A DNA stretch of 64,000 nucleotides. It comes from an uncultured Saccharospirillaceae bacterium (GTDB lineage Bacteria > Pseudomonadota > Gammaproteobacteria > Pseudomonadales > Oceanobacteraceae). The notes under the pieces are model-generated. The model did no database searches, was not told the origin of the DNA, and worked only from the letters and a program-made list of their open reading frames with translations. Made by a program: the position numbers and the translations under genes. Positions within the stretch are counted from its first letter, which is position 1. Every line of letters starts with the position of its first letter. Of the stretch, positions 27,081 to 37,562 are shown one piece after another. Where the stretch lies: positions 186,001-250,000 of the forward strand of contig CANNFT010000002.1 of assembly GCA_947503895.1 (NCBI GenBank), written 5' to 3'.

Positions 27081-27361
27081 GATGGCGCACCTTCTGTGGT
27101 TTTTGAAGTCGGCTGGTTAATGAGCGGTTCGTTGACATCTAGCTGTTTGGCGTGGACATTGGCACGTTGAGCACGCAATAACTTAACACTCGTACTACCA
27201 ACTCCCCAATTCTCCGTTTTGACTTCATCAATGACGACAAACGTTGTGGCTGGGTCTTTCCCTAATACGGTAAACATGGTGTTCGATATTTGCTGAATGA
27301 TTTCTAATTTTTGTTCTGGTGTCACACCATCATCTGTAATACGCACATTAATATACGGCAT
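27077..27361 (-). CDS. 4-oxalocrotonate tautomerase-family protein
   Basis: A 94-residue small tautomerase. The catalytic Pro1 follows the initiator Met (MPYINVRITDDGVTPEQK), and the core strand TTFVVIDEVKTENWGVG is typical. The C-terminal ~30 residues are an extra tail. It would catalyse keto-enol proton shifts on a cluster intermediate. It overlaps the desaturase start. Upstream, the 180-bp gap to the diiron-enzyme gene has no other ORF. Confidence 0.85.
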   Translation of the reverse strand: MPYINVRITDDGVTPEQKLEIIQQISNTMFTVLGKDPATTFVVIDEVKTENWGVGSTSVKLLRAQRANVHAKQLDVNEPLINQPTSKTTEGAPS

Positions 27362-27541
27362 GATTTTTCCTTATACGCTGCACTGAAACATGACTCGGCA
27401 AGCTATTTCATCTTTGCATCCGTTAAACGATCAGGTGACCAGTGAGCGGCTGGCACAAAGGTCACCTGATAGATTAATCGACGTCTTTCGTGACGCTTAC
27501 ACGGCTCATACAACAAAATATGCGCCGTTCAATGCCCCCCA

Positions 27542-28597
27542 CTATGCTGGTTGCGCAGACTTGGCAATGTCATCAATGCAGCATTGATCCGTTTCTAGAA
27601 TACGGGCATGTAATCGATCTAGCACGGCGACCGTGGCGTCTAAACGCCGCATGACACCCATCACGATATCGCCCATTAAATTGGGATTTTGCTGCAAAAT
27701 GGGCATAGTGACATGATCGAGTAAATCATCCGCATGCACTTCATCTACCGATGTATGTTCAATGTGATACGCCAACAAATCATCGTTAATGCCTAAGCGA
27801 CGCCAGCCATCAATTAAGTATTGGAAACGGCCGGGGATCATTAACTCTGTCGCCAGCATCGTGCCAATTAATTCCACTAACTTACTGCGATTTTCAGCTA
27901 ATGATAGGTACATATTGATCAATTCAAGTTCTTCAACCACCAATAAATCAATATTATCTTGATAGCAATTGCGTGGAATATGTAAGTAATCCATGAGATT
28001 GCCACGCATATTACGATGCACACGCTGATCTACTGCGCGACCCACTTCATCCCAATAATTTTTTACCAATTCCACTTTGGTTTCACCGTAGGTGCCGGGC
28101 AGCATAAAACCAACAATATCGCCAAACAGCATTTCTAGCGGGGTTTCTTGAAAGAAGAACTCACGCATTTGCTCGTAATTTGCATCATCTCTTAAGAATG
28201 TGAATACAGGGTGTAACTCATTTGATTTATGACCGTCTACCAGGGAGCGAATCCAAGTAGGGAACGATTCAACCGAAGGCAACTGCGCCATTTCTGCTGC
28301 GTATTTTTTCTCACTGACCGCTTGCCATGCACTTTCAATTCGATACTTAATATCACTCAGCAGAGGGTGATTGATATTCTTGGGGAGTTTTTCCCAAGCC
28401 TGATCAAGTTGCGCTAAATTTAGGGTGTACAATACTCGGTGAACCAGCAGCTTTGCCGTCTCATCGTTTAATTGAAATGCGCTCTCAATGGCAGTGTCAA
28501 TCTTACCCAGCAAAATAGATCGCTCCGACGTGGTAACATCTCGATCAATATCACTGTGATAGATGAAATGATTAATTTGCTCTAATACTTGTGCCAC
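27542..28597 (-). CDS. Haem-oxygenase-like diiron oxidase (HDO) family protein
   Basis: A 351-residue all-helical protein of the iron-containing redox enzyme/haem-oxygenase-like family. Candidate metal residues lie in FFFQETPLEMLFGD (E151), YWDEVGRAVDQRVH (E184, H194) and LLAYHIEHTSVDEVHADD (H278, H281, H288). Characterised relatives are N-oxygenases, fatty acid decarboxylases or C-C cleaving oxidases in natural-product pathways. A role as the oxidative step on an amino-acid-derived intermediate is inferred. It is second gene of the cluster, 75 bp after the CBS-like gene. Confidence 0.75.
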   Translation of the reverse strand: MAQVLEQINHFIYHSDIDRDVTTSERSILLGKIDTAIESAFQLNDETAKLLVHRVLYTLNLAQLDQAWEKLPKNINHPLLSDIKYRIESAWQAVSEKKYAAEMAQLPSVESFPTWIRSLVDGHKSNELHPVFTFLRDDANYEQMREFFFQETPLEMLFGDIVGFMLPGTYGETKVELVKNYWDEVGRAVDQRVHRNMRGNLMDYLHIPRNCYQDNIDLLVVEELELINMYLSLAENRSKLVELIGTMLATELMIPGRFQYLIDGWRRLGINDDLLAYHIEHTSVDEVHADDLLDHVTMPILQQNPNLMGDIVMGVMRRLDATVAVLDRLHARILETDQCCIDDIAKSAQPA

Positions 28598-28672
28598 GGC
28601 TAATTCCTTATTTTTAAAATTTACGGATGGTCAAACAGATTTTTAATCAATTAACGTCAAGCCGGTCTACGC

Positions 28673-29707
28673 TTAAGGCAATGCAGCGACATCCGGTTCA
28701 GTGACAAGTGTTTCAATATCAGGGGTCGGCATATGCATTTTTTCTGCATTGATTGGTTCCTGAAAATCATGCTCCTGCATCCATTGATCATCGACGAACT
28801 TCGTCATGTAATTGCGGACGCTATCGGGTAAAACCACAACGCAATTACCCGGGTTTTTAATGTTTTGGGTAATTTGCAAAGCAGCATGTACCGCTGCACC
28901 TGACGAACCTCCGCACAGTAATCCTTCTTGACGAATCAATTTTCTCGCCATTTGAAAGGATTCCTTATCATTTGTTTTGACCCAGAAGTCCACCAAATCC
29001 CGATCCAAAACATCGGGAATAAAATCGTAACCAATGCCTTCTACCAAATAAGAGGAAACGTAATTTCCGCCAGCCAATATGGAGCCAATAGGATCGACAC
29101 CGACGACGATCACATCGGGGCAGGCTTCTCGAATACGTCGCGCTAAGCCCGTTAACGTGCCACCCGTACCCGCTGAAACCACCAACATGTCCACTTGCCC
29201 ATCGAGATCATCCAGTATTTCTTGCGCGGTATTAAAGTAATGTGCATCGGGATTCGCCGTATTTTTATATTGATCCAAAATATGGGCATTGGGTAGTTCA
29301 GCTTGCAGTTTATTGGCGACACCAATATGACTGGTCTCGCAATCCCAAGGCGCTTCTGTCGGTGTGCGAATAATTTCGGCGCCCAATGCTTCTAACACCA
29401 CTTGTTTTTCGCGGCTCATTTTTTCGGGCATGGTGATGATCATTCGATAACCTTTCACCGCAGCAGCCATGGCGAGCCCTATTCCGGTATTACCACTGGT
29501 TGGCTCAATCAATGTATCGCCCGGTTTAATACGGCCTTCTTTTTCTGCCGCTTCAATCATTTGAAAAGCAATTCTGTCTTTTACGGAGCCACCAGGATTT
29601 AAAAATTCACACTTTGCATATAAGGTAGGCGTCACATCTTTGCCGATGCGACTCAGCTCCACCAAGGGTGTGCGCCCTATGGCTTCGACGATAGAAGAAT
29701 GTTTCAT
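28673..29707 (-). CDS. Cystathionine beta-synthase/cysteine synthase-like PLP enzyme
   Basis: A ~344-residue fold II PLP enzyme. The PLP lysine is in [14 protein letters not shown] (K43), the phosphate loop is [11 protein letters not shown], and the substrate loop is [13 protein letters not shown]. The middle segment ([30 protein letters not shown]) is closer to CBS than to CysK, yet there is no C-terminal CBS-pair domain and no haem N-terminus. The ATG at 29707 has an AAGGA box 8 nt upstream. As the first gene of a biosynthetic-looking operon it may do a beta-replacement on serine or cysteine to build a precursor. Confidence 0.85.
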   Translation of the reverse strand: MKHSSIVEAIGRTPLVELSRIGKDVTPTLYAKCEFLNPGGSVKDRIAFQMIEAAEKEGRIKPGDTLIEPTSGNTGIGLAMAAAVKGYRMIITMPEKMSREKQVVLEALGAEIIRTPTEAPWDCETSHIGVANKLQAELPNAHILDQYKNTANPDAHYFNTAQEILDDLDGQVDMLVVSAGTGGTLTGLARRIREACPDVIVVGVDPIGSILAGGNYVSSYLVEGIGYDFIPDVLDRDLVDFWVKTNDKESFQMARKLIRQEGLLCGGSSGAAVHAALQITQNIKNPGNCVVVLPDSVRNYMTKFVDDQWMQEHDFQEPINAEKMHMPTPDIETLVTEPDVAALP

Positions 29708-30459
29708 CAAGTTAATCCTTTTTTGGGCTTTCTTATAATTATTTTTTTGACGCTTTATAAACGCCTTTTATCGTTAGGATTTAGCGTGCTTTTCACTCAT
29801 GTATTATTCCGAACACTTCTCAATGATTTTGTATGCGAATAATGACTAAAACGTGACGAAATATTTTCAATTCATTCGGGTTAGTGCCGCCTATTATTTG
29901 AAATACAAGTGGCGTTCCTTGTCAGCATCCTGGCTAGCTTATTATTTTAATTTTGTTTTCGGCTACATACGCCTCATACCATTTCTCATTAATGAGTATG
30001 AAAGTCAGTTGGCTTAGGCGGAAATATCCTGACGTTTTTTTATGTGAATTCGAGGTAACGAACGACCTCCATCTGCCTTAACGGGCAGTAAGGTTTTGTA
30101 TTGGTCTAATCGTAATGACGCAAAGGTATGAGTTTGATGTGAGAAAGGGCTAGTTCATCACTAAAACTTGGCAGAATTGTCTAGTGAACTGTATTTAATT
30201 TTTAACGATTATGTCGCCAATAATTTAAATACCTCATCCATTTTCTGTTAATGGTGTGCAAGATAATCTGTCACAGCCGTAAAACATTCGAGTTTATCGC
30301 TAATTATTGATAAATATAACAATAATGACTAAGTCTCATCTGGCTAGTGGTATCTATCTTGGTGGTTGCATTAAAAAAGGGAAGGGGGACTTTCAACGAG
30401 CGCTCATATGCTTTTAAAAATATACGCCGCGATAGAAATCTTGACTGGGCAAAAGGGAT
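29708..30459. promoter_or_regulatory. Long upstream region of the seven-gene cluster
   Basis: About 750 AT-rich bp without a recognisable gene. It must hold the promoter of the cluster (minus strand). A perfect 12-bp palindrome CTCATTAATGAG (29985-29996), about 285 bp before the first gene, is an operator candidate. No regulator gene is adjacent. Confidence 0.4.
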
Positions 30460-30490
30460 AAAAAAAGAGCGCTCAAAAGCGCTCTTTTTA
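30460..30490 (-). terminator. Intrinsic terminator after amtB
   Basis: AGAGCGCT and AGCGCTCT form a perfect stem with a CAAA loop, flanked by A6 and T5, so it can act on both strands. It lies about 65 bp past the amtB stop. Confidence 0.88.
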
Positions 30491-30552
30491 GGACAATTTA
30501 AACTTTAAAAGCGGTCTAAATTGTCATCGTTCAAATTTGAAACGATCGAGTG

Positions 30553-31833
30553 TTACTTATTCGTAAACTCTGGATACGCTTCCATACCACATTCTGTTAA
30601 GTCAACGCCTTCGTACTCTTCTTCTTCACTCACACGTAGACCCATCACCAATTTCAACAAGCCCCATACCGCTAACGAAGCCACAAAGACCCATACAAAG
30701 ATGGTTAAAGCACCGATCAATTGTGCGAGGAAGTGCGTGTCATCATTCGTGAAAGGTACGACTAATACACCGAACAATCCAACCACACCGTGCACAGAGA
30801 TCGCACCGACGGGATCGTCAATTCTGAGTTTATCCAGAGTTAGGATCGCAGCGACGACGATTAAACCACCGATCGCACCAATCAAGGTGGCTTGAGCAGC
30901 CGTAGGCGTATCTGGACCAGCTGTAATGGCGACGAGTCCGGCGAGTGCACCGTTTAACGCCATTGTGAGGTCGGCTTTCTTAAAGAGAATTCGAGCCAAT
31001 AACAATGCGCCAATTAATCCACCCGCTGCGGCGGCATTGGTGTTCATAATAACAACGGCAACGGCATTGGCACTGTCTACACTCGCAACTGCTAATACTG
31101 AACCACCGTTGAATCCGAACCAACCCAACCACAGAATGAATGTGCCTAAGGTTGCCAACGGTAGGTTGGCACCTGGTATCGCATTGATGGAACCATTTGC
31201 TCCGTATTTGCCTTTACGTGCGCCCAGTAACAACACCCCAGCTAACGCTGCAGCGGCACCCGCCAAGTGAACAATACCGGACCCTGCAAAGTCAGTGAAT
31301 CCAAAGTAGGTCATTTCGCCATCAACAACTTTGTTTTCAATCAAAGAACCGAGGTTATATAAATAAAATACATCCTCGCCACCCCATGTCCAGCGGCCTT
31401 CTAACGGATAAATAAAACCCGTCATGGCCACGGCAAACGCAAGGAAGCTCCATAACTTCATGCGTTCCGCCACTGCACCCGAAACAATCGACATGGCAGT
31501 TGCGACGAATACCACTTGGAAGAAGAAATCAGCGGATGGTGCATAAGAAGCAGGTTCATCTGAACCGCTGACACCGTCGCCTTCAATACCACTTAGGAAG
31601 AACATTTCTGCGCCCCCTTTGTACATGATGGCGTAGCCACAAATCAGGTACATGGTGCAGGAAATCGCAAACAACGCGACGTTTTTGGTGAGAATTTCTG
31701 TGGTATTTTTAGAGCGAACTAAACCCGCCTCTAACATGGCAAAACCCGCTGCCATCCACATTACTAAAGCGCCAAACACTAGAAAATAAAACGTGTCCAT
31801 GGCGTATTGAAGTTGGAAAATTTGGTCTTCCAT
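30553..31833 (-). CDS. amtB: Ammonium transporter
   Basis: A 426-residue Amt/MEP/Rh channel with about 11 membrane segments and no cleaved signal peptide. Pore features include the twin histidines in GSGIVHLAGAAAAL and AISVHGVVGLFG, and the family signature LAGLVAITAG near residue 275. It imports ammonium across the inner membrane and is gated by the PII protein from the gene just upstream (79 bp). The glnK-amtB order is conserved and is normally nitrogen-controlled; I found no convincing sigma-54 site here. Confidence 0.96.
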   Translation of the reverse strand: MEDQIFQLQYAMDTFYFLVFGALVMWMAAGFAMLEAGLVRSKNTTEILTKNVALFAISCTMYLICGYAIMYKGGAEMFFLSGIEGDGVSGSDEPASYAPSADFFFQVVFVATAMSIVSGAVAERMKLWSFLAFAVAMTGFIYPLEGRWTWGGEDVFYLYNLGSLIENKVVDGEMTYFGFTDFAGSGIVHLAGAAAALAGVLLLGARKGKYGANGSINAIPGANLPLATLGTFILWLGWFGFNGGSVLAVASVDSANAVAVVIMNTNAAAAGGLIGALLLARILFKKADLTMALNGALAGLVAITAGPDTPTAAQATLIGAIGGLIVVAAILTLDKLRIDDPVGAISVHGVVGLFGVLVVPFTNDDTHFLAQLIGALTIFVWVFVASLAVWGLLKLVMGLRVSEEEEYEGVDLTECGMEAYPEFTNK

Positions 31834-31912
31834 AATGCCCCCCGCATCGGATCTTCAAATACGTAATTAAACGTGTATCAAATTTTAAAAATGGATCGGT
31901 ATTGCGACGCTG

Positions 31913-32266
<354 letters not shown>

Positions 32267-32452
32267 TTATTGTGAGAGGCAAATAAAACCGCTGCCGGGG
32301 GGCAACGACTCCATTGTAATCGTTTCAATCTCTATTGGTAGACAATCCCTAACGACCATGATTGGTATCAGGGGTCATACCCGCTTTCGCTGTCTATCTT
32401 GATGTCATATCGCCTCATCTGAGGGCAGACACCGTTCTCAAAATCGAGACCA

Positions 32453-32531
32453 CCAACCCTTACTGGGTTCGCTCAGGCGATTGGTTGGGCCTTTTTGCGA
32501 CATCACCAACCAGCTTTTGGCCTTGGTGATG
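32453..32531. terminator. Two hairpins in the glnK-ubiK gap
   Basis: CCAACC (32453-32458) and GGTTGG (32483-32488), followed by GCCTTTTT, form a weak terminator-like structure. Next to it, CATCACCAA (32501-32509) and TTGGTGATG (32523-32531) form a perfect 9-bp hairpin. The rest of this ~650-bp gap has no gene; an open frame from 32623 that runs into ubiK is discounted. Confidence 0.35.
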
Positions 32532-32907
32532 AAATAAATCCATTGAGTTAACGTACGAAAGCTGTGCACGGTTTGCCTGTCCTTCGTCTGCTGACAAGCT
32601 TTAAAGCACTGAGCGTGCCAACATGAATATTTCCTTTAATTACAATGAGTTAGCCTATACACCGAGCGCATTAGGTAAAACCAGCAGCACCATATTCGCC
32701 CACAAGCACAAGGATGGCTCATCGCCGGTGCATCGATTTGGTGTTTTTTTATACTCAGCACCAAAATCGCTCACCACGAGGTTTCAACATTGCACCCCTG
32801 ACTCGATGCTACTTAGCTTCAGCCCTGCCTGTGGTAAACTGGACACCGTTAAATGTCTGCACCTGCACAAAAAACAGACAAATAAATCTACTGAAAGGAC
32901 GATGAAC

Positions 32908-33159
32908 ATGATCAATAAGCTCCTGCTCGAACAGCTGGCCAGTCAAATCTCCGGGCAGCTAGGCTCACTGAGCGCAGGTAGTGACCTCAAGAAAAACGTG
33001 CAAGACATATTGGCGCGGCAGCTGAACAAACTTGATGTTGTCAGCCGTGATGAATTTGATGCACAACAGGCTGTGCTATTGAGAACGCGTGAAAAGTTAG
33101 AAACCTTAGAAGCGACCGTTCGTACCCTTGAAGATTCGCTTAAGCAAAAAGCGCAATAA
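32908..33159 (+). CDS. ubiK: Ubiquinone biosynthesis accessory factor UbiK
   Basis: An 83-residue protein of the YqiC/BMFP family that binds UbiJ and lipids and helps the Ubi enzyme complex. The N-terminal part (MINKLLLEQLASQISGQLGS) precedes a C-terminal coiled coil that forms trimers (residues ~45-80, REKLETLEATVRTLEDSL). The ATG at 32908 lies 8 nt after AAGGA, a better fit than the ATG at 32902. It is monocistronic here. Confidence 0.88.
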   Translation: MINKLLLEQLASQISGQLGSLSAGSDLKKNVQDILARQLNKLDVVSRDEFDAQQAVLLRTREKLETLEATVRTLEDSLKQKAQ

Positions 33160-34331
33160 CTCCGCCAATACTGCGAATACTCCACGACGATTTAGCGATT
33201 TGGCTGATCGTCGATCCCATCATAAATCAGGCATGCATGACGGATGCTTAGATAACCCATCTCAACGATACGATGCAATCTGTGAATTGATCTGTGAATA
33301 GTCGACGCGCGAAGAGCGACAATCGGCAGAGAGCATAGAGAAAAATCAGCAAGCTAATGGAGGAAAAGGCAACCAAGTTCTATTTTTATTTTAACGGTCG
33401 CTTTATTAGGAAGTGCAAATATACCCGTGCGTTTATCTGACTAAGAAGTACTGCCAACAATCAATAATGTGGCCAGTAAAACCACAGCCCAACCATGGAT
33501 AAAATAAACAAACCAACTGCTCGAATTCATGCCTATTACCATTTACTTTATAAGGGAAATATCACATCTGATATTCAGTCAACACATCAGAGACAACATG
33601 TTAACGCTATGACTATTTTTTATTGGAATCGGTTCTCGAATTGAGCCGGAGAAAATGAGAATCCTGTTCAATAATGAATAAAAAACAGGGTGCCTAGTCC
33701 ATCAATATTGTCTAGACCAAGGAACGCTCTCTGACCAGTAGTAAGCGACAAAACGTTTCGGGGCGATGTGTGATGAATAGCACAGAGGTTTCCCCCATCA
33801 TGCAAACGAAAAACTATAACGAAAGAACTAGAAAATATAACCATTGGATGTATTGATTATCTTCCAGTAGGTTATCCCCAGATTTATGCCAGACAACCTG
33901 TGATCAATCACGCAAAAAGCAGCGTTCGATCGCACTTTGTGTCGAAATAATTAGACGTAGGTCACTCCTTGAGCGGACTTTTCGTTTTCTCCGCGATGAG
34001 CCGAAGATTTTCCATCTACAACCCCTTAGAATAGGGGGATCAAATCGCTTTATGGCATCACCAAAAGGCTAGTAAAGATTCACTTTTTAATGTGTTCTAC
34101 CGCCTTTTCAGACCGTTGATGACGCCCATGTTTCCGGTCATGGTTTTGCCCAGAAATACCCCCTAGAAAGAGTGGATAGACCTTCATTGATGAATTTGCC
34201 AGAAATGCATCAGTGAATGACCCGAGAGTACACGGTCATTGCCGGCAGAACGTCAGCTTATGGGCATGCTCGGGACAATAATAATGATAATGGCCTCCGC
34301 TAATGAGAGGCCAATCGCATGTGTTGAACCT
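33160..34331. other. 1.17-kb gap without a recognised gene
   Basis: AT-rich between ubiK and the first AraC regulator. I see no frame with homology and no clear hairpin terminator; an in-frame extension of the AraC gene back to 34239 is not supported. It could hold the promoter of the araC pair or a decayed gene. Confidence 0.3.
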
Positions 34332-35336
34332 ATGAAAAAGCCTACTGTAGCCAGTTATATCGCATTACGATTTATTGCGTGTTGGAAAGACGAAGGATGC
34401 TCAACGTCCTATATCGAATCGTTATTTGGTGAGCATTACCAACATTTAGAACAAGCAAATTACCGAGTGCCCTTTCACGTCGTGACGGAGGCATTTCGAC
34501 ATATTGCCCAAACATTAGATGACCCATTGATTGGGGTGAAATGCGGTTTCCATCATGTTCATTCGACCATGGGCATTATGGGCAACCTTGCCACCACCGC
34601 TAAGGATATTCGCGAAACTTTTAAGTCCTGTATTCGCTTTGTCGATATCGTGACGCAAGCCTATGATTTCAGTTATTTTGAAGACGCTAACGGTGCCACT
34701 ATACGAGTGTCGGCTTTAGAAGGGGTGGATGCGAGTATTTATCAATTTGATACCATTTTTTGCATTTGTGTTCGCTTTATTCAAGTCATGCACAGTGAAT
34801 CCAACCACACCATTTATTTAACGCACACACCACCCCCAGACGTTCAAGCACAATACCAATCCTTACTGCAAAGTCGTGTTGTATTTGGTCACGAATTTAA
34901 TGCTATTTACCTCGATAAATCGGTTCTGGATGCTCGCGTATCTGTATTAAATCAAGCGCATTTCGAACACCAACTTAAAGTTGTCCAAGATATTTATGAA
35001 AGCATCGCTGGTAACAGCAGCGTGCGTGATTTAGTTAAACGAAAAATTCGCCAGAGTGACCGCTTTGATTGCATCAACTTGGAACAAATTGCCGACCAAC
35101 TGTATTTATCTCCGCGCACATTACAAAATAAATTAAAAGAAAGTCACACCAGTTTTCGTCAATTATTAGATGAGGCGAAAATGGAAAAAGTAGAAACCTT
35201 GGTTGCACAAGGTGAAGACGTAGCAAGCATTGCTAAAAAAGTCGGTTTTAGTGATTCAGGTGCCTTTTATCGCGCATTTAAACGTTTAAATAACACAAGC
35301 TTTAAAGACTATATCAGCGCACAAATAAACACTTGA
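34332..35336 (+). CDS. AraC-family transcriptional regulator (first of a tandem pair)
   Basis: About 334 residues. The N-terminal ligand-sensing domain belongs to the 'arabinose-binding' class found in OruR/ArgR-type regulators (LIGVKCGFHHVHSTMGIMGN), and a C-terminal AraC HTH (residues ~250-330: LEQIADQLYLSPRTLQNKLK ... VASIAKKVGFSDSGAFYRAF) binds DNA. The ATG at 34332 (MKKPTVASYIALRF) aligns with its paralogue. 69 bp separates it from the second regulator on the same strand, which is about 45-50% similar along its whole length, so a tandem duplication. The target is unknown. Confidence 0.85.
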   Translation: MKKPTVASYIALRFIACWKDEGCSTSYIESLFGEHYQHLEQANYRVPFHVVTEAFRHIAQTLDDPLIGVKCGFHHVHSTMGIMGNLATTAKDIRETFKSCIRFVDIVTQAYDFSYFEDANGATIRVSALEGVDASIYQFDTIFCICVRFIQVMHSESNHTIYLTHTPPPDVQAQYQSLLQSRVVFGHEFNAIYLDKSVLDARVSVLNQAHFEHQLKVVQDIYESIAGNSSVRDLVKRKIRQSDRFDCINLEQIADQLYLSPRTLQNKLKESHTSFRQLLDEAKMEKVETLVAQGEDVASIAKKVGFSDSGAFYRAFKRLNNTSFKDYISAQINT

Positions 35337-35405
35337 AAATAACTTAAGAACTATTTAAGGATATCTTGCTACATGTCGTGCCGCTGTAGCCGATAGGTAA
35401 AAAAT

Positions 35406-36434
35406 ATGACGGAACTAACAGTCGCTAATTCGCTCGCTCATCGCTGTATTGTATATTGGCGAAAAATGGGTTGTACAGAAAGTACATTGCAACGAATTTT
35501 AGGTGAACATTACGATAAGATCGAAGAGCCTAATTTTCGATTTCCAGCCATGATTGTATCCGATGCCTTCACGCAAATGGCAGAAGCATTGAACGACCCT
35601 TTATTGGGCATTAAAACCGGCTTATACCAAATTCACTCATCTGTCGGTGAACTCGGCAATCTTGTGAATACAGCCAAAGATATTCGCCAAATGCTAAAGG
35701 TATGTGTGCGTTTCTTAGATTTGCTGACACAAGTATGTGACTACAGTTATGTCGAAAACCAGTATGGTGCAGAGTTTAAAATGACAGGGCGTGAAGGTGT
35801 TCCGTTAAGTCCTTATCATGTTGATGCTTGCATCAGTTCGTTTATTCGATTTATCACACTGGCTTGCCCATCTCCCAGTTATATTATGTATTTACAGAAG
35901 AATCCGTCTGCATTCGAGCAGCAGCAATATAAAAGCCTATTGAATTCAGACATCTACTTTAACCATGGATTCGATGGATTTTATGTGCCGAATGCCGTCC
36001 TTGATACACCGATTTCCGTACTGCCTGAAAAGTACTTTTGGGAAGAAGTCAAAAATGTTCAATCGATCTACGATAAGACACCCGGAACACGCGGTATTCG
36101 AGCGCTAGTATTATCGAAGATTCGCCATGCAAACCTATACGATCAGGTCAGCCTTGAAAAAATATCGGATCAACTTATGCTGAATCCAAGAACCCTGCAA
36201 AACAAATTAAAAGAAGAGAACACCAGTTTTAGGGCGCTTTTAGAAGAGTCTCGTTTAGAGGTGGTTGCCAAGATGGTGAAGGAAGGGTCTGATATGAGCA
36301 GCATAGCGAAACAGGCCGGCTATAATGATACAGCAGCCTTCCAACGCGCTTTTAAACGTTGGAAAGACATGAGCTTCCATGATTTTTATCAAATGCAGAA
36401 TGAAACGGAAACGTCAGACTCCGTAGCGGTTTAA
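35406..36434 (+). CDS. AraC-family transcriptional regulator (second of a tandem pair)
   Basis: A 342-residue paralogue of the preceding gene, with the same layout: a sensing domain (LLGIKTGLYQIHSSVGELGN) and a C-terminal double HTH (LEKISDQLMLNPRTLQNKLK ... MSSIAKQAGYNDTAAFQRAF). The HTH helices are much better conserved between the two than the sensing halves, which suggests similar DNA sites but different ligands. Neither neighbour is an obvious target. Confidence 0.85.
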   Translation: MTELTVANSLAHRCIVYWRKMGCTESTLQRILGEHYDKIEEPNFRFPAMIVSDAFTQMAEALNDPLLGIKTGLYQIHSSVGELGNLVNTAKDIRQMLKVCVRFLDLLTQVCDYSYVENQYGAEFKMTGREGVPLSPYHVDACISSFIRFITLACPSPSYIMYLQKNPSAFEQQQYKSLLNSDIYFNHGFDGFYVPNAVLDTPISVLPEKYFWEEVKNVQSIYDKTPGTRGIRALVLSKIRHANLYDQVSLEKISDQLMLNPRTLQNKLKEENTSFRALLEESRLEVVAKMVKEGSDMSSIAKQAGYNDTAAFQRAFKRWKDMSFHDFYQMQNETETSDSVAV

Positions 36435-36557
36435 CGTTCCGCTGCGCCCACGCGCTATCAGTAAAAGCTTCCATCGGCACAGAGCTTTCTGTGCCGCCGT
36501 CTCATCTTCCGGCCTGCGCTCAATCCACCATAGCCACGATCAACATAATCACTACTG

Positions 36558-37355
36558 TCATCGGCTCTGTACCAACTTAAACACTAAGCTTGGGAAAAAG
36601 CGCTTTAACCATAACGCCCACATCTCTTTACCCTCACCTACAGCTATTTCTGGTTTACCGTCTTGCATTTTTTTCAGTATAACTTGAACACATTTTTTAA
36701 CGTCCATGCCGTTTGCAATGTCATCATCGTCACGGGCAAAAGCACTGCCGTCGGATGTTAAAGCATTCTTAGAGACATTAGTTTTGATAAACCCCGGTGT
36801 GATGGTCGTCACCTGTATGCCTTTATTGAACACTTCCGCACGCAGCGCATCAAAGAATCCCATCACTGCGTGCTTGGCCGCGCAATAACCCGTGCGATAC
36901 TTCACGCCGATTTTACCCGCAACGCTGGATGTAATAACAATATGCCCTGACTGCTGGTGTTCCATAAATGGCAATACGGATTTAGTGAGTGCAATTTGCC
37001 CCATGACATCTGTTTGAAATAATCGTTGGTAAACGTCTATTTCTGTGTCGGTACATAAAGAGCGTTGAGAAATACCTGCATTATTGAATAGAAAGTCCAC
37101 ATGATCGAAACGATCGATCACTCGCTGTGTTTTATTCGGCAAGGCATCAATGTCAGAAATATCGAGCGGCAACACAAATATATTATCTTCCGCTATCCCC
37201 GAAGATTTAATACACAATGATTTCACACGCTCAAGTTCTGCTTCGCGGCGAGCCGATAGCACTAATTGACAGTTCATCATGGATAGCTGCTTAGCCAACT
37301 CTTCGCCAATGCCCGATGAAGCACCTGTAATCCAAATGACTTTATTTTCAAACAT
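36558..37355 (-). CDS. Short-chain dehydrogenase/reductase
   Basis: A 265-residue classical SDR. The NAD(P) motif is WITGASSGIGEELA, the NNAG motif is LFNNAGIS, and the catalytic Ser...Tyr-x-x-x-Lys is ITSSVAGK with YCAAKHA. It resembles DHRS7-type membrane-facing SDRs, with a hydrophobic C-terminus (WLKRFFPSLVFKLV). The substrate is unknown. It is convergent with the araC pair and not in an obvious operon. Confidence 0.85.
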   Translation of the reverse strand: MFENKVIWITGASSGIGEELAKQLSMMNCQLVLSARREAELERVKSLCIKSSGIAEDNIFVLPLDISDIDALPNKTQRVIDRFDHVDFLFNNAGISQRSLCTDTEIDVYQRLFQTDVMGQIALTKSVLPFMEHQQSGHIVITSSVAGKIGVKYRTGYCAAKHAVMGFFDALRAEVFNKGIQVTTITPGFIKTNVSKNALTSDGSAFARDDDDIANGMDVKKCVQVILKKMQDGKPEIAVGEGKEMWALWLKRFFPSLVFKLVQSR

Positions 37356-37562
37356 ACGCTGTGAACTACCTTATTATTTTTCACTGAGCATACTGAACTT
37401 TAGCTGTCTCGAAAAGTGTGGATTTTATGGGAAGAGAGAAACGGTCGTTTAATCGGCGCGTTCGTACGAATAAGGGAATGAGAATCGTGACACTTCTTTA
37501 TATGTGGGTATTAGCCGGTTGTTAATAGGAATTTGAAAAAACCTTAGCTTTTTATTCGTTTT

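Noticed and set aside
32623..32907. 95-codon N-terminal extension of UbiK
   Set aside because: UbiK normally starts at MINKLLLEQ; the extension has no homology, and the ribosome-binding site lies at 32895-32899.
36558..37355. SDR as part of the biosynthetic cluster
   Set aside because: It lies over 6 kb away, beyond the nitrogen genes, ubiK and the araC pair, and has no operon link.
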